This document shows positions 33,600 through 42,196 of a stretch of DNA of 42,196 nucleotides, one piece after another. The stretch's first letter is position 1, and the number at the start of each line of letters is the position of its first letter. Source of the DNA: an uncultured Bacteroidota bacterium (lineage in GTDB: Bacteria > Bacteroidota > Bacteroidia > JABEUT01). The translations under genes and the position numbers were made by a program. Location of the stretch: assembly GCA_903916255.1 (NCBI GenBank), contig CAIWVW010000051.1, positions 1 to 42,196 of the forward strand. The letters are read 5' to 3'. Under the pieces are notes generated by a model. The model had not been told where the DNA came from and did not search any database. It saw nothing but the letters and a program-made list of their open reading frames with translations.

Positions 33600-36500
33600 A
33601 TGAAAAAACTACTTGTATTTTTATGTGCATCCCTCCTATTGGGAAACACCCAGCATTTGAAAGCCCAGTGCTATGGCACAGTTGCATATGACGCATCGGT
33701 AAACGGAAACGGCGCCAGTACATTTACACTTACTACTGCCAATGCCAATGAAATGATACTTATTTCGCTGGATGGATACAGTTCGACCCAAACGGCTGAC
33801 CCCGGCCCGGTAACCGTTGACGGCAATAATGCAACACTTATCAATTCTGCCATGATTGGTAATTCGGGCTCTGCCGAAGTATGGGCTTACCCTGCTCCGG
33901 CTGCCGGAGCGCATACTATTGTATGCCCTGAAACCAATCTTGAGGCGCCATATTATTTAAACTTTGCCGCTGCATTTTATACAACAGGTTCCTGCACGCC
34001 ATTGTCCATTTCCAATCTTACCTCCGTTGAGAATACTGTTACTGACAGTACCGGAGGTGTTATATTCAATAGTATAACAACTACCGCACCTAATTCGATA
34101 GTGTATTGCGATGCAGAAATGAATACCGGAAAAGCTGCGGCTTATCCGGTATCATGGGCCAACGCTAATCTTCTTGCCGACCTTCATGAAGGTAACGGCC
34201 TTGATTGTTCTGATGCTTACGAATCAGAAGCCACAGCGGGTACTTATACTATTGAAGCAAAAAATTTAGCTCCATATACCGGCGGTGGCGGATTAGACCT
34301 GATATTAGTCGCCATTACACCTCCTGCCTGCGGAGTAACCGTTACAGCAGCTGTCGGAACTAACCCTTCCTGCGGAAGCAATAATGGAAGCGCAACAGCA
34401 ACAGCTACCGGAGGAACTACACCCTACACATACGCATGGACGCCTTCCGGCGGAACGAATGCAACCGCTTCGGGTTTAAGCGCCGGAACTTATACGGTAA
34501 CTGTTACCGATAATTTAGGTTGCACCGGAACAGCTTCGGTAACTCTCACGGCTACTTCTTCCATTACCTCGACCGTTACTTCTACCAATATACTTTGCAG
34601 TGGCGGAAATACCGGTACAGCAACGGTTACAGCCACAGGCGGAACAACACCTTATACCTATTTATGGAACCCCGGCGCGGAAACAACCCAAACAGCTACA
34701 GGATTAAGTATTGGCACATACACCGTAACGGTAACCGATGCCAATGGATGTAACGCTACTAATTCGGTAACCATATCCCAACCACCATTATTAAATGCAA
34801 GCACCTCATCCACTACCGCTACCTGCGGACAGAATAACGGCAGCGCTACCGTTACGGTAACCGGAGGAACTTCACCATATACCTATTTATGGAATCCCGG
34901 TGGAGGTACAACGGCAACCATCAGCAATATAAGTGCAGGAACTTACACAGTGACCGTTTTCGATTCCAACGGTTGTAATGTAAATGCGGCAGTAACAGTA
35001 GCCAATTCTTCCGGCATAAATACGTCTATTACAGCATTCACCGATGTTTTATGTAACGGCTTCAGCACAGGAAGCGCAACAGTTACAGCCACCGGAGGAA
35101 CTACACCTTATACGTATTCCTGGTCGCCTTCCGGCGGAACTAACGCCACAGCTACCGGCTTAAGTGCAGGAACATATACGGTAACTGTTACCGATGCCAA
35201 TGGATGTAACACTCCGGCTATCGCTATTATTACACAACCTAAACCTGTTCGCGACTCCATCAGCTCCATTACTTATCCATTATGCAATGGCGGAACCGGA
35301 AGTGCTACGGTTGGAGTAAAAGGCGGAGTTTCACCATATACCTATTCATGGGCTCCATCCGGAGGAACCAATGCCACAGCTACCGGATTAACTGCCGGAA
35401 CATATACCATTACAGTGCATGACAACAATGGTTGTTTAAGTACTGTTACAGTTATAATTACACAACCAACTCCAATAACCGGAACATATACCACAACCCC
35501 TACTACATGCGGAAACAATAATGGCACAATTACAGCCAACATTTCCGGAGGCACTACACCTTATACCTATTTATGGAACCCGGGCGGACAAACAAATTCA
35601 ACCGCAACAGGTTTAAGCGTTGGCACTTATACCTTAATAATTACCGACAACAATGGGTGCTCAAGAACAGGCACTGCAACTATTACGGCTTTAAGTTCAC
35701 CAACTGTTACTGTTACTTCCAGCACCAATGACAAATGCAATGGAAACAGTAACGGCAGCGCAACTGTATCCGTTAGCGGAGGCACTTCACCTTATACTTA
35801 TTCATGGGCTCCGGGCGGAAGCACCACCGCAACCGAATCCAACCTTTCAGCCGGAACTTATACCATTACGGTGCATGATTCCAGCGGATGCGTAGCAACC
35901 ACCACCGTAACTATTACCCAACCTGCTCCAATAACAGGGACCATAACCACCACCGGCGTACTTTGTAATGGTGGCAGCACAGGAACGGCTACCGTAACTG
36001 TTTCCGGAGGTAACTCACCTTATACTTACTTATGGACTCCGGGCGGACAAACAAACCAAACGGCTACCGGATTAAGTGCCGGTAGTTATTCTGTTACCAT
36101 AACCGATAAAAATGGTTGTACCGGAACAGCATCTACCATAATAACACAACCTGCAGTACTAACAGATTCCATTAGCGCAGTTACCTATCCTACCTGTAAC
36201 GGAGGAACTGGAACAGCTACCGTGGGCGTAACAGGCGGAACTACACCTTATACCTATTTATGGAACCCGGGCGGACAAACCAATACTACCGCTACTGGAT
36301 TAAGCGCCGGTACCTATACTGTCACAGTAACCGATAAAAATGGTTGTACCAAAACATCTACAGTTACAATAACACAACCTGCCCCTATTATTGTAACCAC
36401 TACTACCACCCAGGCTACCTGCGGAAACAATAACGGAGCAGCCACAGCCAATGTAAGCGGAGGCTCTACTCCTTATACTTATGTATGGTCATCACTGCCG

Positions 36501-39500
36501 CCACAAACCAATGCAACCGCTACCGGATTAAGCGTAGGAACATACACGGTTGTTGTTGTTGATAAAAATGGTTGCGATGGTACTTCAACTGCCACCATAA
36601 CCGCTATTAATTCTCCAACCATAATGGTTGTTTCCACTACAAATGATAAATGTAATGGTAACAGCAATGGAAGCGCTACTGTTTCAGTTACCGGAGGAAG
36701 TTCGCCCTACACCTATCTATGGACACCGGGCGGATATACCACAGCAAGTGTTTCAACGCTTTCCGCAGGCACATATACGGTAACCGTTCGTGATTCCAAT
36801 GGATGTATCGCATCTATTAATTTAACTATTACCCAGCCTGCACCCGTTAATGTTACTGCAACAAGTACTGGAGTAGCATGTAATGGAGGCAGCACAGGCA
36901 CGGCAACCGCCGCTGCAAGCGGAGGTACTACGCCATATACATATTTATGGAACCCAAGCGGACAAACCAACATAACCGCCACGGGATTATCAGCCGGAAC
37001 TTATACGGTTATTGTAACTGATAACAATGGATGTACAGGCAGTGCAACAGTACTCGTAACACAGCCAACGGCGATAAAAGATACTATTACTTCCATCACG
37101 TATCCATTATGTAATGCCGGAACAGGCAGCGCAACCATTGGAGTTAGCGGCGGTACACCTGTATATACTTACTTATGGACGCCCGGCGGCGGAACCAATG
37201 CCACCGAAACAGGACTTACAGTTGGCACATATACTATAACCGTTAAAGACAACAATGGCTGCTCTGCTACTAACGTTATTGTAACAATTACACAACCTGC
37301 GGCCATTACCTTAACCACCCATATAAACCCTACCCCTTGCGGCGATAGTACAGGCCTTGCCTGGGTAAGTGTTTCAGGTGGCACAGGGCCATACACCTAC
37401 TTATGGAACCCTACCGGACAAACCCACGATTCTGCACTTAATTTAAGCGCAGGAACCTATACCTTTACAGTTACCGATAAAAACGGCTGTAATCAAACCG
37501 CAACCGCAACCGTTACTACAACCACCAGTATAGTGCTTGCTTCCGGCGGCGTAACAGGTGTTCTGTGCAATGGCGGTTCTACCGGAAGTGCAACTGTTAA
37601 TGCATCGGGAGGCACAAGCCCATATACCTACCAATGGGCGCCGGGCGGCGGAACAAATGCCACCGAATCGGGGTTAAGTGCCGGAATTTATACCGTAACG
37701 GTTACCGATAGCAGAGGCTGTAATAATACCATTACATTTACAATAACCCAACCCAACCCGCTTGTTGCAACTCCTGTTGTAAACAATATTACTTGTAATG
37801 GATTCTTCAACGGAAACGCTTCCGTTACACCTACAGGAGGAACATCTCCTTACACGTATGCATGGAGCCCGGTTGCAAGCACTACTTCTTCTGTTACAGG
37901 ACTTGGAGTGGGAAGCTTTACTTTGGTGGTAACTGATGCCAACGGATGTTCTGTAACTTCCACCTTTAACATTACACAACCAACGGCACTTACCGTTAGT
38001 ACAAGTTCTACAAATGCGTCGTGCACCAGCAATAATGGAACAGCTACTGTTACTGCCGGGGGCGGAACAGCACCTTATACATATAACTGGAATCCTTCTG
38101 CACAAACCAATACTACCGCAACAGGATTGAGCGCCGGCGTCTATACCGTTACTGTTACCGACAATAACGGTTGCACCATAACAGATACCGTTACGGTTCA
38201 TAATACTTCTACACTTAGCATTACGGCAACTAATACCAATGAGCTTTGTAACGGGGCAAGTACTGCTACGGCAAGCGTTACAGCAACCGGAGGAACAACG
38301 CCTTATACCTATGCTTGGACACCGGGCGGCCAAACCAATGCAACCGCTACCGGATTAAGCGCCGGAATTTATACCATTACCGTTACCGACAATGCAGGTT
38401 GCAACCAATTTGCCGTTGTAACCATTACGCAACCTGCTGCGATAGTGCCAACCACTACTACCACAGGTGCGGGATGCAGCAATAATACCGGCTCAGCAAC
38501 GGTAACGGCAACGGGAGGCACGGGAGCCTATACCTATTCATGGGCGCCGGGCGGCGGAACTACAGCCACCATAAGCGGATTAGGCAGCGGAGCTTACACA
38601 GTAACCGTTACCGATGCCAACGGCTGTTCGGAAACAGTTGTCGCGAATGTTGCCAGCGGTGGTGTCAGCGGCTCTATTACTGCGGTAACCAATGTGGCTT
38701 GTTTTGGAAATAACACCGGCTCAGCAACCGTAACTGCAGTTGGAAATGCAACACCTTTCACTTATTTGTGGACACCCGGCGGGCAAACCAATGCTACTGC
38801 CAGCGGTTTGTCGGAAGGAAGTTATACAGTTACCGTTACCGATAATAACGGATGTTCTTTCACCGCTTCGGTAACCATCACGGGACCAGCCTCTGCCCTT
38901 ACAGCCACTATTTCTTCTGCGAACGCTTCGTGCAGCAGTACTAATAACGGCTCTGTTACGCTTACAGTTTCGGGTGGAACACCGCAATACACTTACTCCT
39001 GGTCGAACAGCAGCACCACACAAAACCTTAGCAATCTTCTGCCGGGCACTTACTCCGTAACGGTAACTGATTCTGGGGGATGTTCCTTAACAGAAAGTGT
39101 AACGGTAGGAGCCGATACATCTGTATTTGCCCATGCAGGAAACGATACTGTTATCTGCCACAACTCCACCATTGAGTTGAATGGTACAAGCAGTGTGAAT
39201 GCAACAGGCTATGCATGGTACCAAATGCCGGGTATGGTATTGCTAAAAGATTCTTCGGTAGTATTTGTTACCCCAACCAATGATACAACAACGTATGTTC
39301 TCGTTGTTTCTCATGGTAATTGTACCGATACCGGCAGTGTTACTATAGTAACCCTCCCTGCCCTCTCGGTTAATCCGGGGCCTGACCAGGTTATATACGG
39401 AACGGGAACAGTTACCCTAGGCGGTACGCCAACCAATCCTTCCGGCACATCCGTAGTATGGGAACCAAGCAGCACCTTAAATGACAGCATTTACGCGAAC

Positions 39501-39869
39501 CCTGCATCTACCCCTACAGTTACCACCATATATACCGTTACGGTAAGCAATGCTGCGGGTTGTAAGGCCAGTGATACTGTTACCGTATTTGTATTGCCGG
39601 GCATTAATCCTCCAAGCGGATTTACACCTAACGGAGATGGAACGAATGATTACTGGGTACTTCCTTTCGCTCCCGATTTCCCGAATATTGAAGTGGAAGT
39701 GTATAACCGCTGGGGCGAATTATTGTTCCATTCCGATGGATATAATACCCCATGGGATGGAACCTACAATGGCAAGCCTGTTCCCGTCGGCACCTATTAC
39801 TATATTATTAACCTGAATGATTCCCGGTTCCCGAAAGCGATGACCGGCTCTGTAACCATAATGCGATAA
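33600..39869 (+). CDS. SprB-like giant repeat adhesin with gliding-motility C-terminal (T9SS type B) domain
   Basis: A 2089-residue secreted protein. A signal peptide (MKKLLVFLCASLLLGNTQHLKAQ) is followed by an N-terminal domain of about 220 residues with several cysteines, then 21 SprB-type repeats (about residues 241-1837). Each repeat has GGTTPYTYLWNPGG, then ATGLSAGTYTVTVTD, then NGC, and one Cys lies in each preceding linker, so about two Cys per repeat. Two PKD/Ig-like domains follow (AGNDTVICHNSTIELNG; PGPDQVIYGTGTVTLGG). The end is a gliding-motility-associated C-terminal domain (PSGFTPNGDGTNDYW, YNRWGELLFHS, PVPVGTYYYII). It should be exported by T9SS and displayed on the surface as an adhesin for gliding or attachment. 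A PorP/SprF gene follows after 4 bp. Confidence 0.9.
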   Translation: MKKLLVFLCASLLLGNTQHLKAQCYGTVAYDASVNGNGASTFTLTTANANEMILISLDGYSSTQTADPGPVTVDGNNATLINSAMIGNSGSAEVWAYPAPAAGAHTIVCPETNLEAPYYLNFAAAFYTTGSCTPLSISNLTSVENTVTDSTGGVIFNSITTTAPNSIVYCDAEMNTGKAAAYPVSWANANLLADLHEGNGLDCSDAYESEATAGTYTIEAKNLAPYTGGGGLDLILVAITPPACGVTVTAAVGTNPSCGSNNGSATATATGGTTPYTYAWTPSGGTNATASGLSAGTYTVTVTDNLGCTGTASVTLTATSSITSTVTSTNILCSGGNTGTATVTATGGTTPYTYLWNPGAETTQTATGLSIGTYTVTVTDANGCNATNSVTISQPPLLNASTSSTTATCGQNNGSATVTVTGGTSPYTYLWNPGGGTTATISNISAGTYTVTVFDSNGCNVNAAVTVANSSGINTSITAFTDVLCNGFSTGSATVTATGGTTPYTYSWSPSGGTNATATGLSAGTYTVTVTDANGCNTPAIAIITQPKPVRDSISSITYPLCNGGTGSATVGVKGGVSPYTYSWAPSGGTNATATGLTAGTYTITVHDNNGCLSTVTVIITQPTPITGTYTTTPTTCGNNNGTITANISGGTTPYTYLWNPGGQTNSTATGLSVGTYTLIITDNNGCSRTGTATITALSSPTVTVTSSTNDKCNGNSNGSATVSVSGGTSPYTYSWAPGGSTTATESNLSAGTYTITVHDSSGCVATTTVTITQPAPITGTITTTGVLCNGGSTGTATVTVSGGNSPYTYLWTPGGQTNQTATGLSAGSYSVTITDKNGCTGTASTIITQPAVLTDSISAVTYPTCNGGTGTATVGVTGGTTPYTYLWNPGGQTNTTATGLSAGTYTVTVTDKNGCTKTSTVTITQPAPIIVTTTTTQATCGNNNGAATANVSGGSTPYTYVWSSLPPQTNATATGLSVGTYTVVVVDKNGCDGTSTATITAINSPTIMVVSTTNDKCNGNSNGSATVSVTGGSSPYTYLWTPGGYTTASVSTLSAGTYTVTVRDSNGCIASINLTITQPAPVNVTATSTGVACNGGSTGTATAAASGGTTPYTYLWNPSGQTNITATGLSAGTYTVIVTDNNGCTGSATVLVTQPTAIKDTITSITYPLCNAGTGSATIGVSGGTPVYTYLWTPGGGTNATETGLTVGTYTITVKDNNGCSATNVIVTITQPAAITLTTHINPTPCGDSTGLAWVSVSGGTGPYTYLWNPTGQTHDSALNLSAGTYTFTVTDKNGCNQTATATVTTTTSIVLASGGVTGVLCNGGSTGSATVNASGGTSPYTYQWAPGGGTNATESGLSAGIYTVTVTDSRGCNNTITFTITQPNPLVATPVVNNITCNGFFNGNASVTPTGGTSPYTYAWSPVASTTSSVTGLGVGSFTLVVTDANGCSVTSTFNITQPTALTVSTSSTNASCTSNNGTATVTAGGGTAPYTYNWNPSAQTNTTATGLSAGVYTVTVTDNNGCTITDTVTVHNTSTLSITATNTNELCNGASTATASVTATGGTTPYTYAWTPGGQTNATATGLSAGIYTITVTDNAGCNQFAVVTITQPAAIVPTTTTTGAGCSNNTGSATVTATGGTGAYTYSWAPGGGTTATISGLGSGAYTVTVTDANGCSETVVANVASGGVSGSITAVTNVACFGNNTGSATVTAVGNATPFTYLWTPGGQTNATASGLSEGSYTVTVTDNNGCSFTASVTITGPASALTATISSANASCSSTNNGSVTLTVSGGTPQYTYSWSNSSTTQNLSNLLPGTYSVTVTDSGGCSLTESVTVGADTSVFAHAGNDTVICHNSTIELNGTSSVNATGYAWYQMPGMVLLKDSSVVFVTPTNDTTTYVLVVSHGNCTDTGSVTIVTLPALSVNPGPDQVIYGTGTVTLGGTPTNPSGTSVVWEPSSTLNDSIYANPASTPTVTTIYTVTVSNAAGCKASDTVTVFVLPGINPPSGFTPNGDGTNDYWVLPFAPDFPNIEVEVYNRWGELLFHSDGYNTPWDGTYNGKPVPVGTYYYIINLNDSRFPKAMTGSVTIMR
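34321..39110. repeat. 21 tandem SprB-type repeats (about 225 bp each)
   Basis: Each unit encodes about 73-77 residues. Superimposed is a four-unit period of about 912-915 bp. Linker words recur in the order VLCNGGSTG, YPLCNGGTG, CGNNNG and STNDKCNGNSNGS at repeats 4-7 and again at 8-11; repeats 12-15 keep the order but the third and fourth words have decayed. The linker containing the YPLCNGGTG-type word starts at 35253, 36165 and 37080. Many words are also repeated at DNA level, so recombination may change the copy number. Confidence 0.85.
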
Positions 39870-39873
39870 AACT

Positions 39874-40788
39874 ATGAAGAAGATTAAACTTGCCACCCTG
39901 CTTGTAATAGCCTGCTTTGGCGGACTTAAAGCGCAGCAATTGCCTATCTACAGCCAATATATGCTGAACAACTTTTCGTTGAACCCTGCTATTGCAGGAA
40001 CGGATGGTTATTGGAACGTTAAATCAGATAACCGTTTTCAGTGGATGGGCATTACAGATGCCCCTCGCACCTATATGCTTACTTTTGACGGGCCAATAAC
40101 AACCCAACATATTGGCATAGGCGCATATGTGTTTACCGATATTACCGGGCCAACACGCAGAACCGGATTTACCTCAGCTTATTCTTACCACCTAAAACTG
40201 ACTGACAACCTGAAACTATCACTTGGTATTTCAGCAGGTATATTGCAGTTTTCGGTTGATGGGCAAGCCATTACGCTTATTCAGCAGAATGACCAGGCGT
40301 TGGTAAACCAGTTTGAATCGGCCATAGTGCCTGATTTTGCAGCCGGAGCCTACTTATACAATGACAAATTTTATGTGGGTATTTCAGCCCCGCAAATTGT
40401 TCCTGTAACAGCCAAGTTGAACAACTTTGCAGGCGCTGATGACGAAATGGTAACCCATTTTTATGCCACTGCGGGATATAAGTTTGATTTGGGCCATGAA
40501 TTTGAACTGGACCCATGCTTTGTAGCAAATTATGTGAACCCTGTCCCTCCGCAGTTTGATTTGGGAGCAAGGCTTATATACACTAAAAAATTCTGGATAG
40601 GTGCCGGTTACCGCACTATGGATGCCGCTTATGCATTGGTTGGCTATACCTATCAGGATGCTATTACATTTGGCTTCTCCTACGATTATTCAGTAACCGA
40701 TATTCAGAAATACAGTTCGGGAACAACCGAGATATTTATCGGAATCAAATTCAACAAGCATAAATCGCCGGACCACCCTTTGATGTAG
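39874..40788 (+). CDS. PorP/SprF-family T9SS-associated membrane protein
   Basis: A 304-residue protein with signal peptide MKKIKLATLLVIACFGGLKAQ and then QLPIYSQYMLNNFSLNPAIAG, the hallmark opening of PorP/SprF. WMGITDAPRTYMLTFDGP, IGAYVFTDITGPTRRTGF and a final strand TEIFIGIKFNKHKSP fit as well. Length is typical. It lies 4 bp after the giant adhesin gene, the same order as sprB-sprF, so it most likely helps secrete or attach that adhesin. Its TAG is followed directly by the third copy of the 3'-end hairpin element. Confidence 0.9.
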   Translation: MKKIKLATLLVIACFGGLKAQQLPIYSQYMLNNFSLNPAIAGTDGYWNVKSDNRFQWMGITDAPRTYMLTFDGPITTQHIGIGAYVFTDITGPTRRTGFTSAYSYHLKLTDNLKLSLGISAGILQFSVDGQAITLIQQNDQALVNQFESAIVPDFAAGAYLYNDKFYVGISAPQIVPVTAKLNNFAGADDEMVTHFYATAGYKFDLGHEFELDPCFVANYVNPVPPQFDLGARLIYTKKFWIGAGYRTMDAAYALVGYTYQDAITFGFSYDYSVTDIQKYSSGTTEIFIGIKFNKHKSPDHPLM

Positions 40789-40815
40789 GCCGGTTCGGAA
40801 GCCTGACAGGCAAAT
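40789..40815. terminator. Hairpin element between convergent genes (copy 3 of 3)
   Basis: GGTTCGGAAGCC (40792-40803) directly after the TAG, then GCCT-GAC-AGGC (40801-40811) and AAAT. The word order is related to copies 1 and 2. Confidence 0.5.
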
Positions 40816-40844
40816 ATTTAAAGCATTGTTAGAGGGTTGGGATT

Positions 40845-42196
40845 TTACTTCTGAATAATTAGCTTCCCGCTTCCCAATGAAGTGCCATCTGCATTTATAA
40901 CCCTGTAGAGATAAACTCCGTTAGGGTGATTGCTTATATCAAGTGAATAGTGATTAATGTATCGTGGATAGTTTGAGTAAAACACTTCCTCTCCAAAAAC
41001 ATTGTAAATCTCAATAGTTGCGGGCGCAAGATTTCGTGCCCCTAAAAATGAAAGGGTGAAAATACCGGTGGAGGGGTTGGGGTAAATACTCACTCCATTT
41101 GCATTTATTTTACTTTCTCCAGTTGAAATTAAAGTATCATATACAAGGGTAAGACCTACCTTTGACATGGCACCATTTGTTCCATTAAAATCAAAAATTT
41201 TTGTAAAGGTTGATGAGTTGATGTCGTAGCTGAAAAATGTTCCATCAGAATGGGTGCCACCTTCTTGAGTCATTCCATAGAGCAACCCGTTATCGGGATC
41301 TTGAATTACATCGCCAAAAGAGAAAAAGCCAGTTGTATTATTAAAATTCACAAGGACATTCTCCTCGTCAATAACTGGGTCGTAACTACAAAGAACCCCT
41401 AATTGGCTACTGCCTCCTTCAGTTATCATTGCATATAAAAGTCCATTTGAAGCCAAATAAAAATTATTACCCCAAGGGGATGAGCCATTCAATCTATTGA
41501 AATTCACAAGCGTATCAACTTGGCCATTACTCGAATTGAAAGAATAAATTAATCCTACACCACTATCTCCTCCGCCTGGCGTCATGCCATAGTAGAGGCC
41601 ATTTAATGCGCGTGTAAGACCAGTTATTGGTTCGGAGGCGAAGGTGTTAAAGTTATAAATAACGCTATCTTTATCATTATTTACATTGAAACTAAATATT
41701 GTACCTAAATTATACAGCCCTCCAAATTGGGTTATTCCATAAATAAGGTGATTTGTAGTATCATAAGAAAGATTCCTCACAGGAAATGCGCCATTAGTAA
41801 GTGAATCTAAATTAGCCAAAAGAGTAAAATTATTTGTCTTCATATTAATTGAGTACAAAGTACCTGCCTTATGAGAACCACCGTAAGAAAAAGTTCCGTA
41901 AAGCATCGTGTCATTTAATTGAATAATGTTGTTTCCACCATCATCATCATATCCTGTAATTGCATCTGAATTAACCAATATCTGTTCAATATTCGTTTTG
42001 GGATTAAAGCTATAGATTACGCCTAATCCATGACTTCCACCTGCATGTGTTAATCCATACAAAAGTCCGTCTGATGCCAAAAAAAGAGTTGTTGCGGGTT
42101 CACTTCCATTAGTTCCATTGAAACTGAAGACAACACTATCTTTATTGATTAAAGGGTCATAATAGAATATAACACCATCGTTGTAGATTCCACCTA
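40845..42196 (-). CDS. GloVer-repeat protein with T9SS type A sorting domain (5' truncated by window)
   Basis: The frame is open to the window edge (450 residues visible); no start codon is in view, and the TTG at 42080 is only an internal leucine. About nine repeats of 35-45 residues have the form LLYGMTxxGGxxxxGxIYSF(N/D), followed by TKIFDFNGTNG-like strands. This matches the GloVer tandem repeat (TIGR03803), which folds as beta-propeller-like blades. The end (SIYPNPSTGIFTLSFLG, YNVFGEEVFYS, HPNGVYLYRVI) is a type A T9SS sorting domain. It is a secreted or surface protein of unknown role, convergent with the PorP/SprF gene. Confidence 0.85.
   Translation of the reverse strand, partial: GGIYNDGVIFYYDPLINKDSVVFSFNGTNGSEPATTLFLASDGLLYGLTHAGGSHGLGVIYSFNPKTNIEQILVNSDAITGYDDDGGNNIIQLNDTMLYGTFSYGGSHKAGTLYSINMKTNNFTLLANLDSLTNGAFPVRNLSYDTTNHLIYGITQFGGLYNLGTIFSFNVNNDKDSVIYNFNTFASEPITGLTRALNGLYYGMTPGGGDSGVGLIYSFNSSNGQVDTLVNFNRLNGSSPWGNNFYLASNGLLYAMITEGGSSQLGVLCSYDPVIDEENVLVNFNNTTGFFSFGDVIQDPDNGLLYGMTQEGGTHSDGTFFSYDINSSTFTKIFDFNGTNGAMSKVGLTLVYDTLISTGESKINANGVSIYPNPSTGIFTLSFLGARNLAPATIEIYNVFGEEVFYSNYPRYINHYSLDISNHPNGVYLYRVINADGTSLGSGKLIIQK

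Noticed and set aside
37674-38333. Long minus-strand frame opposite the adhesin repeats
   Set aside because: Stop-free only because the repeat DNA lacks stop codons in that frame; composition (Cys/Arg/Ser/Asn-rich) is a shadow of the Thr/Gly-rich repeats.
34321-39110. Tandem repeats as a possible CRISPR array
   Set aside because: Units are about 225 bp and coding, with diverged sequence; no short identical repeats with unique spacers and no cas genes.
42078-42080. TTG as the start of the GloVer-repeat gene
   Set aside because: The frame and the repeat pattern continue upstream to the window edge (GGIYNDGVIFYYDP), so this is an internal leucine.

Overview
The window looks like a chromosomal segment of a Bacteroidota bacterium, probably a Cytophagales/Chitinophagales/Sphingobacteriales-type gliding or T9SS-bearing lineage. 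The evidence is: two PorP/SprF-type proteins, a giant SprB-like repeat adhesin with a gliding-motility-type C-terminal domain, a protein with a type A T9SS sorting tail, many outer-membrane beta-barrel proteins, weak Shine-Dalgarno sequences, and many TAnnTTTG boxes (the Bacteroidota -7 promoter element) just upstream of genes. No rRNA, tRNA, CRISPR array or intact insertion sequence was recognised.

Layout. 1-2530: the end of a DUF1501-type gene, a beta-barrel protein whose N-terminus carries an inserted palindrome, a small secreted protein, a DinB-family protein and a small protein resembling GyrA C-terminal blades. 2524-10761 (minus): a tight five-gene run that starts with a caspase-fold (DUF6642-like) protein and continues with four tandem paralogues of TMTC-type membrane glycosyltransferases with C-terminal TPRs. 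11208-15263 (plus): a membrane coiled-coil protein, a two-gene unit with a TfoX-like protein, then a coiled-coil protein, zapA and rny (cell division and RNA decay). 15528-18144: two small beta-barrel proteins and an Old Yellow Enzyme family oxidoreductase. 18250-23587 (plus): a compact surface-glycan cluster (two GT4 transferases, an O-antigen ligase/polymerase-like protein, a DegT aminotransferase and an initiating sugar-phosphate transferase). 23577-28054 (minus): hisS overlapping hutH, followed by an APC permease, which together handle histidine. 28294-31626: an M1 metallopeptidase fused to a C-terminal outer-membrane barrel. 32023-40788: a PorP/SprF gene diverging from a 2089-residue SprB-like adhesin with 21 repeats, which is followed 4 bp later by a second PorP/SprF gene. 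40845-end: a GloVer-repeat protein with a T9SS tail, cut by the window edge.

Most of the genes serve the cell surface: glycan assembly, possible protein O-glycosylation, outer-membrane barrels, and T9SS-secreted adhesins. The most unusual items are the caspase-fold gene leading four TMTC paralogues, the peptidase-barrel fusion, the higher-order (four-repeat, about 912 bp) periodicity in the adhesin, and the intergenic DNA. The intergenic regions hold five separate tracts of heptamer repeats with different cores, a cluster of five three-base-loop hairpins, a dispersed GTCATTGCGAGG-type inverted repeat, and a shared 3'-end element after three beta-barrel genes.
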